Shown: positions 7,507 to 16,121 of the stretch, in pieces
Layout: each line of letters opens with the position of its first letter
Position numbering within the stretch: position 1 is the stretch's first letter
Assembly (NCBI RefSeq): GCF_008831155.1
Contig: NZ_WBKB01000011.1
Location: 22,155-86,154 of the forward strand
Origin: Gulosibacter chungangensis
GTDB lineage: Bacteria; Actinomycetota; Actinomycetes; Actinomycetales; Microbacteriaceae
Direction: 5' to 3'
DNA: 64,000 nucleotides
Notes under the pieces: generated by a model
Told to the model about the DNA's origin: nothing
Databases searched by the model: none
Seen by the model: only the letters and a program-made list of their open reading frames with translations
Program-made: the position numbers and the translations under genes

Positions 7507-8715
7507 ATGAGCGCTATCGCAGCAACCGAGTTGCCATACTTCGACATTGCAGACCCATCCTTTGCGATGCAGTCGGAAGCCGTTCGCGCAGCTCGCGACG
7601 CTTCGTGGATCGCCCGCACCAACTACGGCTACGCCGTGCTTCGCTATGAGGAAGTTTCGGAGCTGCTCAAGAGCCCCAAGCTCTCGCAGGGGAGCAAGAA
7701 GTGGCCGGACCACCACGGGGTTCACTCGGGCCTCTTCTACGACTGGTGGGAAAAGAACCTCCTCGTGCTCGAGGGAGATGAACACCACCGCATCCGCCGT
7801 CTGCTCAACCCGGCCTTCTCGCCGTCGATGGCACGCAAGCTCGAGCCCGAGTTCAAGGCGCTCGCGGAAGAGCTCATCGCGAATGTCGTCGACAAGGGGG
7901 AGATGGAGTTCGTGAGTGACTTCTCGGAGCCGTTTGCGACCCGTGCGCTGTGCATCATGATGGGCCTTGACCACAAGCACTGGGAGTTCATCGCCGACCG
8001 CGCGAACACCGTCGGCTATGCCCTGAGCGTCAACATCAAGGAAGACATTGACCGTGTTGACTATGCGGTCAAGGAACTCTACGACTTCGTTGAGGAACTC
8101 ATCCAGGAGCGCCAGGCGAACCCCGGCCAGGATGTCGTGTCTCGCCTCGTGCAGTTCAGCGAGGGTGGCGACAAACTCAGCGCCGAAGAGCTGCGTAATG
8201 CTCTCGTGCTGATGCTCTTTGGCGGCATGGACACCACCCGCAATCAGCTCGGGCTGATGCTGCACACCTTCATCCACAACTCCGACCAGTGGGAGAAGCT
8301 CGCCGCGAACCCGGAGCTCACGAAGGCTGCGCTCGAGGAGACCCTGCGCGTGAACCCCACGACTCGCTGGGTGACGCGTGAAGCGCTTGAAGACTTTGAG
8401 TACAAGGGTGTGGAGATCGCGGCCGGCACGACCGTGCACCTCTTTACCTTCTCGTCCGGTACCGACCCCGAGGCCTTCCCGAATCCCGAAATCGACATCG
8501 AGGCCGAGGACCGCAAGCCGCACTTCACCTTTGGCGGTGGCGTGCACCACTGCCTCGGGCACTACATCGCGCGTGCCGACATGAGCCAGGCACTGCCGGT
8601 GCTCGCGGCGAACCTCACGAACATCCAGGTCGTCCCCGGCGGCGACGAGTGGCTTCCGGACTCGGGTAACACCGGCCCCGTCAAGCTCACCGTCACCTTC
8701 GACAAGCGCGCCTAG
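7507..8715 (+). CDS. Cytochrome P450 monooxygenase
   Basis: A 402-residue soluble bacterial P450 of normal length. The I-helix oxygen-activation motif GGMDTT is at residues 239-244, the K-helix ExxR at Glu278-Arg281 (ETLRVNP), and the heme loop FGGGVHHCLGHY carries the thiolate Cys349. AGAGAGGA precedes the ATG. Electron donors are encoded divergently (reductase and flavodoxin), and a glutamine-synthetase-like gene follows on the same strand. P450s next to a glutamine-synthetase gene are known from mycobacterial morpholine, piperidine and pyrrolidine use (MorA, PipA, family CYP151), so ring oxidation of a cyclic secondary amine is my inferred role. The subfamily cannot be assigned without alignment. 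Confidence 0.93.
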   Translation: MSAIAATELPYFDIADPSFAMQSEAVRAARDASWIARTNYGYAVLRYEEVSELLKSPKLSQGSKKWPDHHGVHSGLFYDWWEKNLLVLEGDEHHRIRRLLNPAFSPSMARKLEPEFKALAEELIANVVDKGEMEFVSDFSEPFATRALCIMMGLDHKHWEFIADRANTVGYALSVNIKEDIDRVDYAVKELYDFVEELIQERQANPGQDVVSRLVQFSEGGDKLSAEELRNALVLMLFGGMDTTRNQLGLMLHTFIHNSDQWEKLAANPELTKAALEETLRVNPTTRWVTREALEDFEYKGVEIAAGTTVHLFTFSSGTDPEAFPNPEIDIEAEDRKPHFTFGGGVHHCLGHYIARADMSQALPVLAANLTNIQVVPGGDEWLPDSGNTGPVKLTVTFDKRA

Positions 8716-8726
8716 CCCGCCCTGAT

Positions 8727-8836
8727 CGCTGAGTAGCGCAGCGTATCGAAGCGCAGCCCCTCGATACGGCCTCCGGCCTACTCGGGGAACGACTTCCCCG
8801 CCCCTCGATACGGCCTTCGGCCTACTCGGGGAACGA
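8727..8836. repeat. Dispersed palindromic repeat (family A), copy 2
   Basis: Three tandem half-elements follow the P450 stop: GCTGAGTAGCGCAGCGTATC, CTCGATACGGCCTCCGGCC and CTCGATACGGCCTTCGGCC, the last two each followed by TACTCGGGGAACGAC. The unit folds into GC-rich hairpins. It separates the P450 from the glutamine-synthetase-like gene without a clear terminator. Confidence 0.88.
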
Positions 8837-8872
8837 CCCCAAAGCATCCAAACCCCAACAAAAGGTAAATCA

Positions 8873-10366
8873 ATGACGATTACAAACGACACCATTACCG
8901 AAACTTCGACGCCGATCGAGCCCTTCCTCGAGTCGCTGAAGACTCGCGAGCTCAAGAACGCCGGCAACCTCGCCGAAAACTATCGCGAGCGCATCGAAGC
9001 CGACCTCAACGACAACAACGCGCTCTCCCGTCACCGCGAGCGCAACCTCGAGAACGACACCGTTGAAGCGCTCAAGGAAAAGATTGAGCGCTCGGGCGTC
9101 GAATACCTCTACTACATGGTGCCGACCCTCCGTTCGCGCACGGTCGCGAAGATGGTGCCGGCGAAGCACTTCCTGCGCAACCTCGAAAGCGGCGTGAAGT
9201 TCACCCGCAACGCGCTGATGGACTTCCAGCTGGACGTCTTCGGCAACCCGATTGGCGCCGACATCCACTCGAAGGAATTCGTCGCGATGCCGGACCCTGA
9301 GTCCTTCAACGCGCTGCCCTGGGACACTTCGGTCGGTCGGATTTTCTCGACCGCCTATGAGCCCGACCACCTGCCGGTCGTCGGCGGTCGCCCGAACGCG
9401 GTGGACTCGCGCGCAAACATGAAGCGCACACACCAGCTACTCAAGGACATCTTCGGGCTCACGATGAAGTCGGGCCTGGAGCCGGAAATGGTGTGGGTCG
9501 GCGACTCGATCACCCCGAAGACGATCCCCGGCTACAACCCCGCCTACCAGGTCGAGTACCTCGAGGGCATGCGTCCGATCTACAAGCGCGTGCACGAGTA
9601 CGCGAACCAGCTCGGCTTCGACATGATCGAGGGCGACTACGAGGACAAGGGCCAGATCGAGCTGAACTGGATGTTCGACGAGATCGAATGGACCGCCGAC
9701 CGCATGGTCACCTACCGCCAGATTTGCTCGCAGGTGGCGCGCGAATTCGGTGTGGAAGCATCCTTCATGCCCAAGCCCTTCCTCGGTGAGATGGGCGCCG
9801 GTTGCCACCACAACATTTCGCTGTGGGACGAGCAAGGCAACAACACCCTCGAGACCCCGGGCGTGACCGAACTGCACCTCTCGCAGGTGGGTCGCTGGGC
9901 CGTCGGCGGCATCCTGAAGCACGCTCCGGGCATGATGCTGATCATGGCCTCGACCGTGAACTCCTACAAGCGCTTCTGGGACCCGGGACAGTTCGCCCCG
10001 GCCCGCGCCGACTGGGGTCTGGACGACCGCGCATCCATGGTGCGCATCTCGGCAAATGGCCGTGCCGAGGTTCGCGTGCCGGATGCATCCGTCAACCCGT
10101 ACCTTTCGCACTCGCTGCTGACGGCTGCTGTGGCCGACGGTATCGGCAACCAGATCGAGCCGATCGGCCCGGGCGAGCAGGGCGAAGACCTGCCGCGCAC
10201 CCTCGGCGAGGCGGTCGAGGCGTTCCGTGCGAACCCGTTCGTGCAGGCGCACTTGCCGAATGAGCTCGGTGAGACCTTCGCGACGATGAAGGAAAACGAG
10301 TGGGCACAGTACTGCGCGACCGTGTCGCAGTGGGAGTTCGACCAGTACTGGCAGGCGATCCCCTAA
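8873..10366 (+). CDS. Glutamine-synthetase-like gamma-glutamyl-amine ligase
   Basis: A 497-residue member of the glutamine synthetase fold, of the divergent type that joins glutamate to amines (PuuA, IpuC, actinobacterial GlnA3/GlnA4-like). It has a roughly 55-residue N-terminal extension, a catalytic domain with the glutamate/metal-binding segment MIEGDYEDKGQIELNWMFDE, the GAGCHHNISLWDE histidine motif, and VRVPDASVNPYLSHSLLTAA close to the C-terminus. Context favours amine glutamylation over ammonia assimilation: it overlaps the next gene by one base (TAATG) and is followed by two PuuD-like hydrolases and an aldehyde dehydrogenase. In the proposed pathway it masks the amine released after P450 ring opening. 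Confidence 0.88.
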   Translation: MTITNDTITETSTPIEPFLESLKTRELKNAGNLAENYRERIEADLNDNNALSRHRERNLENDTVEALKEKIERSGVEYLYYMVPTLRSRTVAKMVPAKHFLRNLESGVKFTRNALMDFQLDVFGNPIGADIHSKEFVAMPDPESFNALPWDTSVGRIFSTAYEPDHLPVVGGRPNAVDSRANMKRTHQLLKDIFGLTMKSGLEPEMVWVGDSITPKTIPGYNPAYQVEYLEGMRPIYKRVHEYANQLGFDMIEGDYEDKGQIELNWMFDEIEWTADRMVTYRQICSQVAREFGVEASFMPKPFLGEMGAGCHHNISLWDEQGNNTLETPGVTELHLSQVGRWAVGGILKHAPGMMLIMASTVNSYKRFWDPGQFAPARADWGLDDRASMVRISANGRAEVRVPDASVNPYLSHSLLTAAVADGIGNQIEPIGPGEQGEDLPRTLGEAVEAFRANPFVQAHLPNELGETFATMKENEWAQYCATVSQWEFDQYWQAIP

Positions 10367-11145
10367 TGGCCGACATTTCAACTGGTGCCGTGGCGAGCGA
10401 CGCGAATGTCACTCGCCCGGCGGCGGAACTGACTACGATTCGCTTCGCCTGCATCGACTCGGAAGCTGCCCCGCTCTTTGATCTTTCGCCCGATGGCGGC
10501 AAGACCCGCACCGGCTACGAACCTGAGGCAGCGGCGATCGTTGCCGAGGAACTCGGGGTCGCGCTCGAGTGGGCCGTGATGGCTTGGGATGACATGATTC
10601 CGGCCGTGCAACGCGGTGAAGTGGATGCTGTGTGGTGCGGTCAGGGGATCATCCCTTCGCGCCAGGAACAGGTGAATTTCACCCGTCCCTATGCGGTCTT
10701 TAGCGAGACCGTGCTGGTGCGTGCCGGGGACCCGGCGCGGAAGCCGGAAGACCTCGTCGGCTACAAGGTCGCGGCCATTGAAGGCAGCGCGAACATGCGC
10801 CTGGCCGAGACTTTCGAGGGCGCCGAGACCGTGGCCTTCAACGGTGACGATGTCTTCGGCGACATGATCCAAGCCGTGCGCGACGGCACCGTCGACGCGA
10901 TGGTGGACGACGATGTCGTGACCATCCCGCTCGGCGACGAACCCGAGTTCGATGTGGCCTTCACCGTGCAGACCCGGAACCCCTGGGGTGTCGGTGTTGC
11001 GAAGGACCGCGACGACCTCCTCGAGCTCCTCGACGGGGCGCTCGAACGAGTGATTGCCGACGGCCGCCTCGAAGCGGTATGGAATAAGTGGATGACGTCG
11101 CTCCCGTATCCGGGGGAGACGTTGCGAGATGGGAGACCCTCTTGA
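10366..11145 (+). CDS. Solute-binding-domain protein lacking a signal peptide
   Basis: A 259-residue protein of the family 3 extracellular solute-binding fold (amino-acid or polar-ligand type): IRFACIDSEAAPLF, TGYEPEAAAIVAEELGV, WDDMIPAVQRGEVDAVWCGQ, RPYAVFSETVLVR and VYNKW-like end LEAVWNKWMTSL. The start ATG 10366 overlaps the stop of the preceding synthetase gene. The first 25 residues are polar with no hydrophobic core or lipobox, so the protein should stay in the cytoplasm, and no ABC transporter genes are nearby. It may be an enzyme-like or sensing derivative (cyclohexadienyl dehydratase shares this fold). The fold call is firm and the function unknown. Confidence 0.8.
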   Translation: MADISTGAVASDANVTRPAAELTTIRFACIDSEAAPLFDLSPDGGKTRTGYEPEAAAIVAEELGVALEWAVMAWDDMIPAVQRGEVDAVWCGQGIIPSRQEQVNFTRPYAVFSETVLVRAGDPARKPEDLVGYKVAAIEGSANMRLAETFEGAETVAFNGDDVFGDMIQAVRDGTVDAMVDDDVVTIPLGDEPEFDVAFTVQTRNPWGVGVAKDRDDLLELLDGALERVIADGRLEAVWNKWMTSLPYPGETLRDGRPS

Positions 11146-12104
11146 GCGGTAAACCGCTGATCGCAGTCCCCGGGATGGCTTCGGCTCAGATCCGGGGACT
11201 TCGGTTCTCTGGAACCGTGGTTGCGAACGCAGTATTGGAAAGCATTGTCCGCGCCGGCGGCGAGCCGGTGATCGTCTCGCCGGTCGCCGAGTCGGGGATC
11301 TGGGATCGCGTGGACGGCATCGTGTTGCCAGGCGGTTCGGATATCAACCCGGCGCGCTACGGCGCGGAACCGGATGAGACCCACGCGGGCACCGATTTCG
11401 ATATTCAAGATGATGCGGATGCGCGCGCGATCGCGGCCGCCGAGTCGCGAGGACTACCGGCACTGCTGATTTGCCGCGGGATGCAGCTGTGGAACGTCGA
11501 GCGCGGCGGCACCATGATTCAGCACTGGCCCTCGGACCAGCAGGAGCACGTTGGGACCGTGCATGCTGTTGAGGTGGATGCTGAGTCTCGCTTGGCAGCG
11601 GCGCTCGCGGATGCTGCACCTGCACCTGCACCTGCGGCTGCGGCTGCGGCGGAGCTGCCTACGGCCGAACTGCCCGCCGCTGAACTGTCTGCGGCCGAGT
11701 CCGTCACGGTGTCGAGCTACCACCACCAGGCAGTGGGCGAACTCGGCCGTGGCCTGCGGGTCGTGGCCCGCGCATCCGACGGCTGTGTTGAAGCGCTCGA
11801 AGACCCATCGCTCAATATCGTCGCCGTACAGTGGCACCCGGAAGACCGGGCCGAAACGCTCGCCGTCGACCAAGTGCTGTTCGACTGGGTCGTGCAGCAG
11901 GCCGCCGAGTTCCGCGCGGCGAAGGCGCAGCGCGCGGGATCGACGCAGCGCACTGGATCGGCTCCGGTTGCCCGACCAGCGGCCGACGCGGTATCAGCGC
12001 CAGAAGCTGGATCCGCTCCAGCTGCTGACTCAGCAGCCGACGCGGGATCGGCATCCGCCGCCGAACCAGCACAGAAAGAGGACATCAACGTTGCCACGGT
12101 ATGA
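11142..12104 (+). CDS. PuuD-like class I glutamine-amidotransferase-fold hydrolase (1)
   Basis: This peptidase C26-type hydrolase would cut a gamma-glutamyl amide, releasing glutamate. The nucleophile is in LLICRGMQLWNVERGG, the oxyanion/strand segment is VLPGGSDINPARYG, and the catalytic His-Glu pair is in VQWHPEDR. I start it at TTG 11142, which overlaps the preceding stop (TTGA) and has GGGAG upstream; earlier in-frame starts would overlap by more than 50 bp. Two parts are odd: an Ala/Pro-rich insertion at about residues 152-182 in the middle of the domain, and a 45-residue Ala/Ser/Pro-rich tail. Confidence 0.85.
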   Translation: MSGKPLIAVPGMASAQIRGLRFSGTVVANAVLESIVRAGGEPVIVSPVAESGIWDRVDGIVLPGGSDINPARYGAEPDETHAGTDFDIQDDADARAIAAAESRGLPALLICRGMQLWNVERGGTMIQHWPSDQQEHVGTVHAVEVDAESRLAAALADAAPAPAPAAAAAAELPTAELPAAELSAAESVTVSSYHHQAVGELGRGLRVVARASDGCVEALEDPSLNIVAVQWHPEDRAETLAVDQVLFDWVVQQAAEFRAAKAQRAGSTQRTGSAPVARPAADAVSAPEAGSAPAADSAADAGSASAAEPAQKEDINVATV

Positions 12105-12909
12105 CAAGGTGCTTCGTCCGGAGGACGTATTCCTGACCGCCCCGCGCGCGGACGCGGACGTGCGGATCGCGGTGGTCGTGCAAATGACGACCCCCGACCA
12201 GTCCAAGTTCAGTTATGAACTCAACCGCGACCTGATTCGCACCGCGATCGCATCCCTGCACGAGCACGGGGCAAGCGTAGCCCTGCACGATGTCGCGACA
12301 GACTCCGAGCCCGACTACGCGGAGGTTGCCGCGGCCGACGGCATCCTCGTGCTCGGTGGCGGCGATGTGGACGCCACGCTTTACGGCCACTTCGACCCAG
12401 TGCCCAATGAGGGCGGTAAGGATCGCCGTGCGGATGACCGCGAGATCGCGATCATCCAGGAAGGCATTGAGGCGGACGCGATCATGCTGCACCTGTGCCG
12501 CGGCTCGCAGTTGCTGAACGTGGCCTGCGGAGGTTCGCTGATTCCCGATGTGGAGTCGGCGGACCTGAACCCACCGAACCTGCACAAGGGTGCGAAGGGG
12601 TCGCCGCTTTTCCTCGACGAGGAAGTGCAACTGGTTGAAGGTAGCCGCGTGCGGGAGCTGTATGGTACGCCCACGCTCACGGTCCGAAACGGCCACCACC
12701 AAGCGGTGGACCGCGTCGGTGAGGGTCTGCGCGCATCCGCCGTCGCCCATGACGGCGTGGTTGAAGGCACCGAGCGCATCGATAACACCTGGATTATCGG
12801 AGTGCAGTGGCACCCCGAAGAAGCCGACGCGTCGAAAGCAGACCGCGACATCCTCTTCGCCGAGTTCCTCGCCCAAGTCCGCGCCCGCAAGTCCGTCCCC
12901 GCGGTCTAG
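12091..12909 (+). CDS. PuuD-like class I glutamine-amidotransferase-fold hydrolase (2)
   Basis: A second PuuD-like protein of 272 residues, without the Ala-rich insert of its neighbour. It shows ILVLGGGDVDATLYGHFDP, the nucleophile motif LHLCRGSQLLNVACGGSL, the NGHHQAVDRVGEGLRASA segment and the catalytic VQWHPEEAD. The start TTG 12091 follows GAGGACATCAACG and overlaps the previous gene by 14 bp, so translation is probably coupled. Two tandem paralogues may cleave two different gamma-glutamyl intermediates or form a heteromer; the sequence does not decide. Confidence 0.85.
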   Translation: MPRYDKVLRPEDVFLTAPRADADVRIAVVVQMTTPDQSKFSYELNRDLIRTAIASLHEHGASVALHDVATDSEPDYAEVAAADGILVLGGGDVDATLYGHFDPVPNEGGKDRRADDREIAIIQEGIEADAIMLHLCRGSQLLNVACGGSLIPDVESADLNPPNLHKGAKGSPLFLDEEVQLVEGSRVRELYGTPTLTVRNGHHQAVDRVGEGLRASAVAHDGVVEGTERIDNTWIIGVQWHPEEADASKADRDILFAEFLAQVRARKSVPAV

Positions 12910-12999
12910 GTCCCGCACATTTAGCTAGGCATCTGCTGTGCTAATCAATGAACGGGGCCTGCGCCCAACCAAGACATCCAATTAACAAAGAGGTAAGCA

Positions 13000-14391
13000 A
13001 TGGCTGGATATCAAGTACTCAACCCCGCGACCGGCAAAGTCGAGTCGGAATTCCCCCGCGCATCCGACGCCGAGGTGCGCGAGGCGATCGACCTCGCTCA
13101 CCACACCTACAACTCCTGGCGCGACACGAAGCTCGAGGAGCGCGTCGCGATCATCAAGCGCGTCGCCGAACTCTACCGCGAGCGTCGCGGCGAGCTGGTC
13201 GAGATCATCGCCCGCGAAATGGGTAAGCCCGTGCGGCAGGGTGCCGGTGAGATCGGCATTTCGGCAGACATTTTTGACTACTACGCCGACAACGCGGCCG
13301 AGTTCCTAAAGGAAGAGGAACTCACGGTGGCCTCGGGCGGCCGCGCGGTGGTGCGGATGGCGCCGACCGGCGTGATTCTCGGCATCATGCCTTGGAACTA
13401 CCCCTACTATCAGGTCGCTCGCTTTGCCGCCCCGAACCTGCTGCTCGGCAACACGATCGTGCTGAAGCACGCATCGAACTGCCCCGAATCGGCGCAGGCG
13501 ATCGCGAAGATCTTTGACGACGCCGGACTTCCCGCGGGTGCGTACGTGAACATTTACGCGTCGAGCTCGCAGGTGCCGAGCATCATTGAGGACCCGCGCG
13601 TGCAGGGTGTCTCGCTCACAGGTTCGGAACCGGCCGGCCGCTCGGTCGCCGAAGTCGCGGGCCGGAACCTGAAGAAGTGCGTGCTCGAGCTGGGCGGCTC
13701 GGACCCGTTCCTCGTGCTCAGCACCGAAGACGTCACCGCGGCCGCGAAGATCGCCGTCGGCGGTCGGATGGCGAACTCGGGCCAGGCCTGCAACGCCTCC
13801 AAGCGCGTGATCGTCGTCGACGAGTACTACGACGAGTTCCTGCAGGCGTACCTCGAACGGATGAAGCTGTTCGCGCCCGGTGACCCGCTTGATGGCGGCA
13901 CTCGGTTTGGTCCGCTTTCGTCTGCCGGTGCGGTGGATGAGCTGGTCGAGCTGGTGGAGGACGCGGTTGCTAAGGGTGCGAATCTGCTGCTCGGCGGCAA
14001 TCGCATCGAGCCGGATGAGGGCGACTGGGCCGAGGGCGCATGGATGGAGCCGACCGTGCTTACCGACATCACCCCCGAGATGCGCATTTACCGCGAGGAG
14101 GCCTTTGGGCCGGTGGCGTCGATCTATCGTGTGGCCGATGAGGTCGAGGCGATCCGCCTCGCCAACGACTCGCCCTTCGGGCTCGGCTCGTCGATCATCA
14201 CCAATGACGAAGAGCAGGCGAACCGCGTCGCCGACCAGATCGAGGCCGGGATGGTCTACATCAACTCGGCTGGCGAGTCGGAGCCCGATCTGCCCTTCGG
14301 TGGCGTGAAGGCCTCCGGGATCGGCCGTGAACTCGGCCGCTTCGGCATGGAAGAGTTCGCGAACCGCAAGCTCGTCCGCTGGAGCAACTAG
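13000..14391 (+). CDS. NAD(P)-dependent aldehyde dehydrogenase (semialdehyde or gamma-glutamyl-aminoaldehyde type)
   Basis: A 463-residue ALDH resembling succinate-semialdehyde dehydrogenases of the Sad/GabD1 type. Substrate and cofactor segments are GVILGIMPWNYPYYQVARFA, LKHASNCPESA and SLTGSEPAGR; the general base is Glu230 in LELGG and the nucleophile Cys264 in NSGQACNAS. AAAGAGG precedes the ATG. It closes the operon that begins with the P450, 90 bp after the second PuuD-like gene. In the proposed pathway it oxidises the terminal aldehyde (for example 5-oxopentanoate, or a gamma-glutamylated aminoaldehyde) to the acid. Exact substrate and cofactor preference are not visible. Confidence 0.92.
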   Translation: MAGYQVLNPATGKVESEFPRASDAEVREAIDLAHHTYNSWRDTKLEERVAIIKRVAELYRERRGELVEIIAREMGKPVRQGAGEIGISADIFDYYADNAAEFLKEEELTVASGGRAVVRMAPTGVILGIMPWNYPYYQVARFAAPNLLLGNTIVLKHASNCPESAQAIAKIFDDAGLPAGAYVNIYASSSQVPSIIEDPRVQGVSLTGSEPAGRSVAEVAGRNLKKCVLELGGSDPFLVLSTEDVTAAAKIAVGGRMANSGQACNASKRVIVVDEYYDEFLQAYLERMKLFAPGDPLDGGTRFGPLSSAGAVDELVELVEDAVAKGANLLLGGNRIEPDEGDWAEGAWMEPTVLTDITPEMRIYREEAFGPVASIYRVADEVEAIRLANDSPFGLGSSIITNDEEQANRVADQIEAGMVYINSAGESEPDLPFGGVKASGIGRELGRFGMEEFANRKLVRWSN

Positions 14392-14400
14392 CCCGCTCCG

Positions 14401-14488
14401 CTCATTGAGTAGCCGCGGAGCGGCGTATCGAAATGTGCCCAGCGCAGTACCTCTCGATACGCGCCTACGGCGCTACTCGAGGGACGGA
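14401..14488. repeat. Dispersed palindromic repeat (family A), copy 3
   Basis: Lies between convergent genes, just before a terminator. Recognisable parts are CATTGAGTAGCCGCGGAGCG and CTCGATACGCGCCTACGGCG followed by CTACTCGAGGGAC. The arms pair with each other. Confidence 0.85.
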
Positions 14489-14513
14489 GGGGCTACAGCG
14501 CTACTCGTAGAGC

Positions 14514-14550
14514 AAGAGTGCCCCGTCGCGAATGGCGACGGGGCACTCTT
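14514..14550. terminator. Bidirectional terminator between aldehyde dehydrogenase and permease
   Basis: A perfect 16-bp stem (14514-14529 with 14535-14550, AAGAGTGCCCCGTCGC and its complement) with a 5-nt loop lies between two convergent genes, 17 bp from the stop of the permease. No long T tract follows, as is common in actinobacteria. Confidence 0.8.
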
Positions 14551-14566
14551 CACGTACCGCAACGAA

Positions 14567-16042
14567 CTACGGTCGGCGGCGGGGCCACTTTGCGTAGACC
14601 TTTTCGAGGAGTTCTTCCTCGGCGTTCGGGCCCGGTTTCACGCCGCCCGGAATTCCGGCGAAGAAGACCGCACCGACGAGCCACCACACCCCGAAGATGA
14701 CCCACGGCTGCACGCCGAGCCCGGCGGGCATCCCCGGCAGGTAGAGCAGCACGAGGAACGCGGTGATCGCAACCGAGGTCGCTCCAACGACCACACCGAA
14801 GTTGCCCTTGCCACCGACGCGCAGTGGGCGTGGCATGTCGGGTTCGCGGCGGCGAAGAATCACGAAGGAGATCGAGACCAGCAGGTACGCGATCACGATC
14901 ATCGGGGAACCCGCATCCACAATCCAACCGAGGGCCTTGTGGCCGAAGAATGGCGCGATCGTCGCAACCGCACCGAGCACGACCAGCGCGTTGACCGGGG
15001 TTCCGAACTTGGGGTGGAGCTTGCCGAGCCAGGCGGGGAGCATCCCACCCTGCGCGAGCGAATACATCAGTCGCGAGGCACCCATCTGCAGCGAGTTCCA
15101 CGAGGTGACGATGCCGGCGATACCGGCGGCGACCATCAGGTTGCCGAAGAACTGACCCCCGAAGAGCGTGGCCATGGCGTCGGCGGCGGGGAGGGTCGAG
15201 CCGGAGACCTCGTCGGGTGTGAGTGCCGAGGACACGGTGAGGATGATCATGATGTACCAAGCCGCGGCGATGATCACCGAGATGAACGCGATGCGACCGG
15301 TCTTCTTCGGCGGCAGGTTCACCTCTTCGGCGGTCTGCGGAATCACGTCGAAACCGACGAACATGAACGGCACGATCACAAGTACCGCGAAGAACCCGGT
15401 CCAGCCGTTATTAAAGAAGGGCTCCATCGTGGCGACTTCACCCGCGTTGAAGGATCCGAACAGCTGCAGGAAGCCGATCGCGAAGAGGAAGATCACTACG
15501 AACATCTGGAACGAGCCGGCGATTTTCACGCCGAAGATGTTGATGATGGTGATGAGTACCGCGGTGACGGCGCCGACGAGTGCCCACGAGAGGTAGACGT
15601 CCGAGTCGCTGATGCTCCACAGGTGGAAGTGGTCGAGCGGCACGACGTATTCCATCGCGGTGGGTAGCGCGACCGCTTCGAACGCCACCACGGTGGTGTA
15701 GCCGCCGGTGATGCCCCAGGAGCCAATGAACGACCAGCGCGGTCCGAGCGCACGCAGAATGTAGTTGTGCTCACCACCGGCCTTCGGCATCGCCGCAACC
15801 ATTTCGGAGTAGACGAGGGCGACGACCGCCATCATCACACCACCGGCAAGCATTGCGGCGGCGGCTCCGAATGATCCGGCATCTTCGATCCAACCGCCGA
15901 CGAGCGTGACCCAGCCAAAGCCGACCATTGCGCCGACACCGAGCGCGAGGGTTGACCAGGTTCCGAGTCCGCGCTTGAAGCCGGGACCCTTGTTGGGCGC
16001 TGGCGGTGAATTGTGAACCGTACGAGATTGCTGGATACTCAA
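14567..16042 (-). CDS. APC-superfamily amino acid/amine permease (second copy)
   Basis: A 491-residue membrane protein with about 12 hydrophobic segments. Typical APC sequences are LALGVGAMVGFGWVTLVGGW (helix 1), VYSEMVAAMPKAGGEHNYIL (helix 2) and VPFMFVGFDVIPQTAEEVNL (helix 6 and the following loop). The start is TTG 16042 with GGGA upstream. It is not a close copy of the permease at 1997 and looks nearer to ethanolamine/polyamine-type APC members. The 15-mer shared with the CoA-transferase promoter is 80 bp upstream, which ties it to the amine pathway. Import of an amine or its amino acid product is the inferred role. Confidence 0.9.
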   Translation of the reverse strand: MSIQQSRTVHNSPPAPNKGPGFKRGLGTWSTLALGVGAMVGFGWVTLVGGWIEDAGSFGAAAAMLAGGVMMAVVALVYSEMVAAMPKAGGEHNYILRALGPRWSFIGSWGITGGYTTVVAFEAVALPTAMEYVVPLDHFHLWSISDSDVYLSWALVGAVTAVLITIINIFGVKIAGSFQMFVVIFLFAIGFLQLFGSFNAGEVATMEPFFNNGWTGFFAVLVIVPFMFVGFDVIPQTAEEVNLPPKKTGRIAFISVIIAAAWYIMIILTVSSALTPDEVSGSTLPAADAMATLFGGQFFGNLMVAAGIAGIVTSWNSLQMGASRLMYSLAQGGMLPAWLGKLHPKFGTPVNALVVLGAVATIAPFFGHKALGWIVDAGSPMIVIAYLLVSISFVILRRREPDMPRPLRVGGKGNFGVVVGATSVAITAFLVLLYLPGMPAGLGVQPWVIFGVWWLVGAVFFAGIPGGVKPGPNAEEELLEKVYAKWPRRRP

Positions 16043-16121
16043 GTAGCTGTCCCATCATTGCGACGCAGCGACACCTTGTGCCGCTGAAATTCCAAGAAAA
16101 AGCAGGCGTACTGACGTCTGC

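Noticed and set aside
7507..8715. Calling the P450 XplA or MorA by name
   Set aside because: It is not fused to a flavodoxin, and subfamily assignment needs alignment that cannot be done here.
7450..8967. 505-codon minus-strand frame opposite the P450
   Set aside because: Antisense shadow; it also runs through repeat A and has no recognisable domain, while the plus strand has all P450 motifs.
10366..11145. Amino-acid ABC transporter binding protein
   Set aside because: No signal peptide, no permease or ATPase genes nearby; the start overlaps the upstream stop.
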